Positions 1 through 4,416 of a stretch of DNA of 5,815 nucleotides are shown here, in pieces; the stretch's first letter is position 1, and every line of letters starts with the position of its first letter. Source of the stretch: JBFWYO01 sp050186335 (lineage in GTDB: Bacteria > Pseudomonadota > Alphaproteobacteria > Bin65); contig JBFWYO010000146.1 of the NCBI GenBank assembly GCA_050186335.1, positions 1 through 5,815 on the forward strand, written 5' to 3'. The translations under genes and the position numbers were made by a program. Under the pieces are notes generated by a model that saw only the letters and a list, made by a program, of their open reading frames with translations, searched no databases and was not told the origin of the DNA.

Positions 1-235
1 CGCGCTTGAGCACGCCGTCAGTGCCGTCAGAGCCGACGCGATCGCGAAACTTCTCGCGAGCGCCTTCCATGCGTTTGGCTGCATCGTTCTCTTCCTTGGT
101 GATCTCCGCTTGAACTTCCTGGCGGCCATGGTCCTTGATGCCGTCCACGACGCAGTAGCCGAGCGTCGAGACGGCCGTGATGATCGCCAGCCAGATCGCC
201 GCCTTGGCGACCCCGGATATGTCGAGCCCGAACAT
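1..235 (-). CDS. Rz-like inner-membrane spanin candidate, N-terminal part (3' end outside window)
   Basis: An ATG at 235-233, one base after the methyltransferase stop, opens a frame that stays open to the left edge, giving 78 residues. The start reads MFGLDISGVAKAAIWLAIIT. One membrane helix spans about 9-30 and the rest is highly charged helix (ITKEENDAAKRMEGAREKF), ending in a Gly/Asp-containing stretch GSDGTDG. An N-terminal anchor followed by a charged helix in the periplasm is the plan of i-spanins such as lambda Rz, which with a lipoprotein partner fuse the inner and outer membranes during lysis. Position just after endolysin, holin candidate and methyltransferase supports this. The C-terminus and any nested Rz1-like gene are outside the window. 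A general membrane-anchored phage protein is the alternative. Confidence 0.65.
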   Translation of the reverse strand, partial: MFGLDISGVAKAAIWLAIITAVSTLGYCVVDGIKDHGRQEVQAEITKEENDAAKRMEGAREKFRDRVGSDGTDGVLKR

Positions 236-236
236 G

Positions 237-1019
237 TCAACTCACCATTTCAAGCTGTTCAGCGGGCCTGGGCTTTTCAACGAACATGTCGCCCTGACGG
301 TATGCGTCCTCGATCCGCTTGCACGCGATGTCGAAATACTTTGGTTCAATCTCGATGCCGATGAACTTGCGGCCGAGCTTCGCGCACGCAACCCCGGTCG
401 TGCCGCTGCCCATGAAGGGGTCGAGGACTGTCCGACCTGCCGCAACGATCTTCACAATCTCTTCGAGTAGGCCATCCGGCTTCTGTGTGACGTGCTCACG
501 GTCTTGCGGTGCTGAGTAGTCGAAGAATCCAGGCAGGCAACCGACCTCGCGCTCTGTCGGCAACGGCCCGTTGCTACCCCAAACCACGTATTCGCACTGC
601 GCTCCAAACCGGCCCATTTGTGGCCGGTACGTTTTCTTTGCCCACGGCACGATTCCACGCCACAGCCACCCGCCTGATTGAAGGTAGTCAGTGGATACCG
701 GAAGTTGCCGCCAGTCCGAGAAGAAACAAGCAATGCCTGCAGGGTTGGTTAGCTGCCGAGCGGCCCCTGCCCAAAGCGACGACCAAAAGTGAAATGCTCG
801 CTGATCTCGCGTGTCCCCACTGAATTCAGGCAGCGACTTGTTCCAACTGTCGGATTGCACGTATTTTGTTCGCGTGTCCTGTGCCCTGTCGCCGCGAAAC
901 TGGCCGCCGCTGCTGTACGGCGGGTCCGTCACCACCGCGTCAACACGGCCGAGCGTCGGCAATATCTCCAGGCAGTCGCCTAGGTAAAGGGTAGCGTCGC
1001 CGATGCGCTCGATTCTCAT
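237..1019 (-). CDS. DNA methyltransferase, N6-adenine/N4-cytosine type (beta order), orphan
   Basis: The protein has 260 residues. The catalytic motif IV DPPY lies at 32-35 (VVTDPPYSSGG) and the S-adenosylmethionine motif I DPFMGSGTT at 200-208, followed by FIGIEIEPKYF (219-229). HVTQKP at 177-181 region is the usual lead-in to motif I. With motif IV before motif I and about 165 residues between them for target recognition, this is the beta arrangement of the N6_N4_Mtase family. DPPY favours N6-adenine as product, but N4-cytosine cannot be excluded. No restriction enzyme is present in the window, so it probably protects phage DNA from host restriction or marks it. The start at 1019 overlaps the holin candidate stop (ATGA); the open frame upstream of it to 1370 is shadow. 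GC is lower than the window average (33/60 and 32/60 in two hand-counted lines), suggesting separate acquisition. Confidence 0.93.
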   Translation of the reverse strand: MRIERIGDATLYLGDCLEILPTLGRVDAVVTDPPYSSGGQFRGDRAQDTRTKYVQSDSWNKSLPEFSGDTRDQRAFHFWSSLWAGAARQLTNPAGIACFFSDWRQLPVSTDYLQSGGWLWRGIVPWAKKTYRPQMGRFGAQCEYVVWGSNGPLPTEREVGCLPGFFDYSAPQDREHVTQKPDGLLEEIVKIVAAGRTVLDPFMGSGTTGVACAKLGRKFIGIEIEPKYFDIACKRIEDAYRQGDMFVEKPRPAEQLEMVS

Positions 1020-1264
1020 TTCCCGTCGCCTTTCAGACGCACGACCGCGTCCATGTAGTTCTTGTCGTCCCACACAGCACCGAAGCAGTAGGCGCCGATC
1101 ACCATGCCCGCCAGGCCGAACGCGCCGAGAGCGATGTTGGAATGCAGCGCGGTGTCCTTGCCCCACACGGTCAGGTAGGCGATCGCGGCGGCGCAGAACC
1201 ACAGCGTGCCGAATATGATCTTGCGGCGGCGCTTCCACACGGTCGGCGGGATGGTCTCGCTCAT
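1016..1264 (-). CDS. Holin candidate, two transmembrane helices
   Basis: The protein has 82 residues. The short N-terminus ends in a basic cluster KRRRK (11-15), then two hydrophobic helices follow at about 16-34 (IIFGTLWFCAAAIAYLTVW) and 42-63 (ending in VIGAYCFGAVWDD), joined by a short GKDTALH loop. The C-terminal tail is polar and charged (RLKGDGK). Size, two helices, charged ends and position directly after the endolysin fit a class II holin, which forms the inner-membrane hole that lets the amidase reach the wall. Two-helix small proteins are not proven holins by sequence, so the role is inferred from context. The start at 1264 overlaps the amidase stop, and the stop at 1018-1016 overlaps the methyltransferase start, both as ATGA. 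Confidence 0.78.
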   Translation of the reverse strand: MSETIPPTVWKRRRKIIFGTLWFCAAAIAYLTVWGKDTALHSNIALGAFGLAGMVIGAYCFGAVWDDKNYMDAVVRLKGDGK

Positions 1265-1821
1265 TGCACGATCTCGTCGATTGCGGCGGCGTACGCCTCG
1301 AACAGCTCGCGCTTGCGCGAATTGGCGCGGAACTGATCCGCCGGGTTGCTGATGAAGAACGGCTCGGCAATCAACGCAGGCGCACGCACGCCCCAAAGCA
1401 GATACGCGCCGCCGTAGCCGTTTGCGTCCCGTCCGTCCGGCCCCACCGATTGCCCGATGGGGCGCACGTAGCGGTTCGGCAGGTTCAGACACAGCAGCAG
1501 GTGGCCGAGCAGCGTCTTGGCGTACTCGACACCCAGAACGCTCCCCTTGGCGTACAGCACTTCCGTGCCGCTCGCCTTGCCGGTCGCGTCGGCGTTGCAG
1601 TGCAGTTCCAGCACGAGGTCGGCGTCGTGCGCGTTGAACCGGGCGACGTTGCCGCCGCCCTTGCGGTAATGCTCGACGATCACCTTCGCGCGCTTGACCC
1701 TGACCGCGATCGGATTGGCGATATCGAGATTCCAGTCGTGCTCCATCGTGCCGTCGGCGCCGCGCGCGCCGCGGTCGCCGGCCTCGGCGTTGTGGCCGAT
1801 CACGAGAACGCATTTTTTCAT
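1261..1821 (-). CDS. N-acetylmuramoyl-L-alanine amidase (Amidase_3 type), endolysin
   Basis: This 186-residue protein is a single zinc amidase domain of the length expected for a one-domain phage endolysin. Motifs in order: GHN with H10, E27 in the MEHDWNLDIA stretch, H74 in ELHCNAD, and E153 in AEPFFISN. In the Amidase_3 family these positions correspond to the three zinc ligands (His, Glu, His) and the catalytic Glu. The enzyme cuts the amide bond between N-acetylmuramic acid and L-alanine in peptidoglycan at the end of infection. There is no signal peptide or added cell-wall-binding domain, so release should depend on a holin. The start ATG at 1821 overlaps the zincin stop (ATGA), and the stop overlaps the holin candidate start (ATGA), forming a lysis cassette. 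Confidence 0.93.
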   Translation of the reverse strand: MKKCVLVIGHNAEAGDRGARGADGTMEHDWNLDIANPIAVRVKRAKVIVEHYRKGGGNVARFNAHDADLVLELHCNADATGKASGTEVLYAKGSVLGVEYAKTLLGHLLLCLNLPNRYVRPIGQSVGPDGRDANGYGGAYLLWGVRAPALIAEPFFISNPADQFRANSRKRELFEAYAAAIDEIVQ

Positions 1822-2096
1822 TTCAGTTCGTCCAGCAAGTTCGGGTTGTCCTTGAACAGCGTCAACAAAGCGTGACTGAACACCGTCGCCGCGCGTTCCT
1901 CTGATACGGTTTTACCCAGGCCCCACATATGCCAGATGCAATGCATCAGTTCGTGCAGGAGGATTTCCTGGTACATCTCCCCGATCAGTTCGGGGTCGAT
2001 CGCTACGACACCCAGGCCGTGATCGCACTCTCCGTCGAGTCCGTCGCGCTTTTCCCGCACGACTCGATAGGCCCTGTGCCCGACCTTGACGCGCAT
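1818..2096 (-). CDS. Small phage zincin-like protein with HExxH motif
   Basis: The protein has 92 residues. HELMH at 48-52 fits the HExxH zinc-binding and catalytic motif. Glutamates at 67-68 in the following helix (SEERAATVFSHALLTL) could supply the third ligand, and the end DNPNLLDELK matches the 'LLKDNP' tail I associate with small phage proteins of this type. The N-terminal part forms beta strands with C24 and H26 before VAIDP. This is a minimal zincin domain, related in outline to SprT-like or ImmA/IrrE-type metallopeptidase domains; no signal peptide is present, so it would act in the cytoplasm or need the holin to leave it. Its stop overlaps the amidase start as ATGA, so the two are probably translated together. 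Function in the phage cycle is unknown. Confidence 0.8.
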   Translation of the reverse strand: MRVKVGHRAYRVVREKRDGLDGECDHGLGVVAIDPELIGEMYQEILLHELMHCIWHMWGLGKTVSEERAATVFSHALLTLFKDNPNLLDELK

Positions 2097-2102
2097 TCGC
2101 AA

Positions 2103-2110
2103 TCCACCCT
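2103..2110 (-). promoter_or_regulatory. Ribosome binding site deciding the start of the HExxH protein
   Basis: The minus strand reads AGGGTGGA, 6 nt before the ATG at 2096. The in-frame TTG at 2102 would touch this site directly, so ATG at 2096 is preferred. The 66 bases between the previous stop and this ATG hold nothing else I can support. Confidence 0.65.
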
Positions 2111-2162
2111 GATAAGCAGAATCGAATAATTGCCGTGGGAGCCGGGCATTTCCTCGACGGGG

Positions 2163-2372
2163 TCAGGAAGTTGCCAGCCATTCAACAGGTACATCAGCCA
2201 ACGATCCTTTGGCGCGTACCTTGAATCGACGTGCCGCCACTTCGGACACGTCGGCCAGGAGTGCCACGAGCATGTCATCGGTCAGATCTACTCTCGCAAT
2301 CGTGGTGCCGTCGCAGAGAATGAGATATTCGTCGTTGACGGAGAGGAACGCTCTCAAGGCTTCGGCCCTCAC
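2163..2372 (-). CDS. Small hypothetical protein, 69 residues
   Basis: A GTG at 2372-2370 overlaps the phosphoesterase stop as GTGA and opens a 69-residue frame ending in TGA at 2165-2163. An in-frame TTG at 2357, about 9 nt after a GAGGG, is an alternative start giving 64 residues (MRAFLSVNDEYLILCDGTTIARV). The protein is acidic in its first half (NDEYLILCDG, DLTDDMLVALLADV) and basic later (RRFKVRAKG), with no signal peptide or membrane segment. The strand pattern followed by a helix suggests a compact alpha/beta fold. I recognise no family. Its place between the phosphoesterase and the zincin, with no other plausible frame filling the gap, supports it being real. GC is about 52% in one hand-counted line (31/60), far below its upstream neighbour. 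Confidence 0.6.
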   Translation of the reverse strand: MRAEALRAFLSVNDEYLILCDGTTIARVDLTDDMLVALLADVSEVAARRFKVRAKGSLADVPVEWLATS

Positions 2373-3568
2373 GGCGCCCGTGCCGGCAGCGCCACGCCGC
2401 CGCCGGGGTTCCAGCGGTTGTTGTAGAAGCCCTTGTTGAAATACCGGATCATCTTGGGCGTGAAGCCGACGATCGCGCCCGAGCGCGCATCCTGTTCGAG
2501 TTCGACGATCGCGCCGCCGACATGCGCCTCCAGCTTCTTCTTGCGCATGAACGGCGTCTGGTCCTCGGTGCAGCCGGTTTGCAAACACCAGACGTTGCGG
2601 ATGTTGCCCGCCCACTGCTTGTGGTAATGCCCGTACAGCCCGACCGCCGGCTTCTCGCCGCCGTCCAGGCTCTCGATGGTCTTCTGAATCGAATAGCTCA
2701 GCGCGTAGGCCGAGCCGCCGCCGGGGTGCACCACCGCCATCACCGCGCGCGCGCCGGTCTTGGCGTTGACCAGCGACACATGCGCTTCCATGTAGCCGAG
2801 GTTGACCCAATCGGTCCGCCCGGCCGCGCGCATCACCCGCTCGGCATAGCGGCCGATATCGACGCCCTCGCGCTGCGCGTACCAGCCCTCGTGGTCGTCG
2901 CCGGTCACCGCGTAGGTCGTGATCCCCGGCCGCTGCGGGTAGTGCTTGGCGAGATACGCGAGCTGCGCATCCATGCCGTGGGTGTGGATGTCGAACTTGT
3001 TGAACCGCGCCTCGCCGTCGATCCAGTTGCCGGCGTTGAACACCCGCGTGATGCCGCGCGCGGCGAAGCGGTCATAGAGATCATGCAGCACGTCGAGCCG
3101 CTCGTACTTGCTGCCGAGATGGTTGTCGCTGACCGCGCCGAATAGGTATGTATTATCCTTGCGGCTTTTGTATTCGAGCGCGGCGCCGGCGATGAACGAC
3201 GGGTGGACTTCTTTTTCCACCGACCATTTCGTGCCGAGCCGGTGAAGGTTGACGCCGCTGGCCTGGATCGCGTTCAGATGCGCTTCGACCTGCCGGGTCG
3301 ACAGGCCGCACGCCTCGGCCAGGTCGTTCGCGCGCTGCGGCCCGCGCCGCAGCATGGCCAGGATCGCCGTCGGCGGATCGCCCAGCGAAGCCGACCGGGG
3401 CGGCCGCGCCAGCGGTCCGATGCGCCGCTCGTATTCCGCCACCCGGTGCTGCAGCGTCGAGCGCGCGATGCGCAGCGCCCGCGCCGCGGCGCTGAGATTG
3501 TAGCCGTGTGCTTTCAGCACGGTGGCGGATTTGCGCAGCAGCGCGCGCGGCGTGGCGGGCGGGACCAT
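2369..3568 (-). CDS. Helix-turn-helix plus calcineurin-like metallophosphoesterase fusion protein
   Basis: The protein has 399 residues. Residues about 12-46 resemble a Fis-type helix-turn-helix (NLSAAARALRIARSTLQHRV), and about 66-118 look like a second, winged helix-turn-helix (NDLAEACGLSTRQVEAHLNAI). From about 140 on lies a metallophosphoesterase fold: SDNHLG (D148, H150), GNWID (180-184), GDDHE (223-227), H281 in VVHPGG, and GHYH (313-316). These fit the DxH, GDxxD, GNHD/E, H and GHxH series of the superfamily, but the second and third motifs show N181 and D224/D225 where Asp and Asn are usual. The family cleaves phosphoester bonds and includes nucleases such as SbcD/Mre11. With two DNA-binding domains, a DNA-directed nuclease or phosphatase is plausible; the substrate is unknown. 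The start at 3568 overlaps the previous stop by one base. The frame is open upstream to 3706, but that part is out-of-frame shadow of the previous gene. GC is very high (45/60 and 47/60 in two hand-counted lines). Confidence 0.85.
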   Translation of the reverse strand: MVPPATPRALLRKSATVLKAHGYNLSAAARALRIARSTLQHRVAEYERRIGPLARPPRSASLGDPPTAILAMLRRGPQRANDLAEACGLSTRQVEAHLNAIQASGVNLHRLGTKWSVEKEVHPSFIAGAALEYKSRKDNTYLFGAVSDNHLGSKYERLDVLHDLYDRFAARGITRVFNAGNWIDGEARFNKFDIHTHGMDAQLAYLAKHYPQRPGITTYAVTGDDHEGWYAQREGVDIGRYAERVMRAAGRTDWVNLGYMEAHVSLVNAKTGARAVMAVVHPGGGSAYALSYSIQKTIESLDGGEKPAVGLYGHYHKQWAGNIRNVWCLQTGCTEDQTPFMRKKKLEAHVGGAIVELEQDARSGAIVGFTPKMIRYFNKGFYNNRWNPGGGVALPARAP

Positions 3569-3816
3569 TACCGGCCGCCTTCGATCTTGCGCTCGATGCG
3601 TTCCAGGATGGTCTCCATCTTGGTCAGCCGTGTCTCCAGCTTGTCGTTGCGGCTGATCCACAGCTCGGCGTTCGCCACCCGGTTGTTCAGCGTCGCCAGC
3701 CACCACGCGCCGGCAATCGTCTGGATGAAGATCGCCAGGATCAGCGCGACCGGCACGCGCTTGTCGAGGTGCCAGGTTTCCTTGATCGTCGGTCGCTGCG
3801 TGATCGGATCGGCCAT
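3568..3816 (-). CDS. Small membrane-anchored coiled-coil protein, hypothetical
   Basis: The protein has 82 residues. Residues 1-20 are polar and charged, about 21-42 form one transmembrane helix (VPVALILAIFIQTIAGAWWLAT), and about 43-82 are a heptad-like charged helix with LETRLTKMETILERIERK, predicted to form a coiled coil. The start is chosen at 3816 because of the strong GGAGGGAG site. The stop TAA shares one base with the ATG of the next gene (TAATG). Small one-helix proteins with a coiled coil occur in phage lysis regions as holin-associated or XhlA-like proteins, although XhlA has the opposite domain order. A second membrane protein of similar size lies downstream beside the amidase, so this could be an antiholin or accessory lysis factor. 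That role is inferred from position and shape only. Confidence 0.75.
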   Translation of the reverse strand: MADPITQRPTIKETWHLDKRVPVALILAIFIQTIAGAWWLATLNNRVANAELWISRNDKLETRLTKMETILERIERKIEGGR

Positions 3817-3818
3817 GG

Positions 3819-4367
3819 TCAACTCCCTCCGGGTGGGATGAACAAGCACCTGGTTTTGCCGGTCGCCAGAAAGCGACAGCGCGCCACCTGCCCGTCCTTC
3901 GACGGGAACGTCTTATCGAACGGGATCACCTCGCCGGTTTCCTTGAGCAACCACCCCGCACCCGTGGCCTCGATGTCGCCGGTCTTGACGTGTTCGCAAT
4001 CCGCCGGCCCGCAGCAGCTGGCGATCGCCGGGTTCGGATCGTTCATGATCCAATCGAAATGCCCATGCACCAGATGAAAATCCCGCGAGACTTCCGGCGC
4101 CGGGATTTTCCGGTGCGTCCAATCGCTCCCGCTCGCAACGATGCCCGCGCATTTGTTCGGCAGGACAACCACCATCGACCAGCTTCCACCTGCGGATGCG
4201 GTGAATATGATCCTCAGTCCCCGTTCGTCTGTGGCCTCCGCAGCGGTAGTTTCGCCCGCTTTACTAGCGAGTTCCGTTAGTAAAGCCGGGAGGCTCCTGC
4301 ACTGTTCTGCGTTCGCAGGCACAAAAAAACCGGCGATGAAGCCGGTTAAGAGCAGCAGGCGTGTCAT
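3819..4367 (-). CDS. Secreted cysteine-rich phage-associated protein, two-part
   Basis: This 182-residue protein begins with a classic Sec signal peptide: MTR, then a hydrophobic core LLLLTGFIAGFFV, then an A-N-A site, with cleavage expected after residue 20. The mature part has seven cysteines (23, 73, 118, 119, 124, 164, 174). The first half (about 21-85) contains GSWSMVVVLP and CAGIVASGSDW, a pattern I associate with small exported proteins of alphaproteobacteria. The second half (about 95-182) has HGHFDWIMND, SCCGPADC, then RC and CLFIPP near the end, resembling another small exported family often found in or near prophages. I know of no established function for either. The start is supported by AGGTG upstream. 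The gene sits between the tail gene and the lysis genes, 2 nt before the next gene. The protein probably acts in the periplasm with disulfide bonds. A terminator-like hairpin lies within codons 7-15. Confidence 0.75.
   Translation of the reverse strand: MTRLLLLTGFIAGFFVPANAEQCRSLPALLTELASKAGETTAAEATDERGLRIIFTASAGGSWSMVVVLPNKCAGIVASGSDWTHRKIPAPEVSRDFHLVHGHFDWIMNDPNPAIASCCGPADCEHVKTGDIEATGAGWLLKETGEVIPFDKTFPSKDGQVARCRFLATGKTRCLFIPPGGS
3823..3830 (-). promoter_or_regulatory. Strong ribosome binding site for the small membrane protein
   Basis: The minus strand reads GGAGGGAG, 6 nt before the ATG at 3816. This is the strongest Shine-Dalgarno sequence in the window. It fixes the start at MADPIT rather than at an in-frame upstream codon at 3849. 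It overlaps the last codons of the preceding gene. Confidence 0.8.
4323..4347 (-). terminator. Intrinsic terminator-like hairpin inside the signal-peptide codons
   Basis: On the minus strand the arms AACCGGC (4347-4341) and GCCGGTT (4334-4328) pair perfectly over 7 bp around a 6-base loop TTCATC. The T-run spans 4329-4323: seven Ts, two of which close the stem. Stem, loop and U-tract all match a rho-independent terminator on the minus strand. The plus strand has no T-run after the stem, so it is directional. It lies in codons for LTGFIAGFFV of the secreted protein, 20 nt after its ATG. It may end most transcripts leaving the tail genes, or act as an attenuator relieved by translating ribosomes. 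Confidence 0.6.
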
Positions 4368-4370
4368 GTG

Positions 4371-4376
4371 TCACCT
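4371..4376 (-). promoter_or_regulatory. Ribosome binding site for the secreted Cys-rich protein
   Basis: The minus strand reads AGGTGA, then CAC, then ATG at 4367. The short spacing from an AGG core supports 4367 as the start. This matters because that start places the terminator-like hairpin inside the coding region. Confidence 0.6.
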
Positions 4377-4416
4377 ATCCGTGCGTACTCAGCGGGGCGG
4401 TCGGGTATCCGGTCAT
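4375..4416 (-). CDS. Possible 13-residue leader mini-ORF between tail gene and secreted protein gene
   Basis: An ATG at 4416-4414 overlaps the tail gene stop as ATGA and opens a frame reading MTGYPTAPLSTHG, ending in TAG at 4377-4375. The stop lies 7 nt before the ATG of the next gene and overlaps its ribosome binding site. It may carry ribosomes across the gap (translational coupling) or act as a leader for the hairpin just downstream. No function can be assigned to the peptide, and a frame this short can occur by chance. I rate it as possible only. Confidence 0.25.
   Translation of the reverse strand: MTGYPTAPLSTHG

Noticed and set aside
1020..1370. 117-residue N-terminal extension of the methyltransferase
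   Set aside because: It overlaps the holin candidate and amidase in another frame, is rich in Arg and Ser, and the ATG at 1019 with an ATGA overlap gives a normal N-terminus.
1265..1813. Upstream part of the long minus-strand frame ending in the holin candidate, as a fused protein
   Set aside because: The upstream 180 or so residues are Arg-rich shadow of the amidase gene; the ATG at 1264 overlapping the amidase stop is the natural start.
1264..1875. 203-residue open frame on the plus strand opposite the amidase
   Set aside because: The amidase frame has all catalytic motifs; the plus-strand frame has none and is explained by reverse reading of GC-rich codons.
2003..2278. 91-residue minus-strand frame that could fill the gap before the HExxH gene
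   Set aside because: It overlaps both the 69-residue gene and the HExxH gene in a different frame and shows no motif; the HExxH frame has a good ribosome binding site and a clear zinc motif.
2522..3145. 207-residue open frame on the plus strand
   Set aside because: It is antisense to the high-GC phosphoesterase gene; its translation is an Arg/Ala/Val-rich shadow with no motif, and high GC alone keeps such frames open.
3569..3706. 46-residue N-terminal extension of the phosphoesterase protein
   Set aside because: It overlaps the small membrane protein gene in another frame and reads as low-complexity Gln/Arg/Asp sequence; the ATG at 3568, one base shared with the previous stop, fits better.
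4330..4347. The same hairpin as a bidirectional terminator
   Set aside because: On the plus strand the stem is followed by AAGAGC rather than a T-run, so only the minus strand fits.
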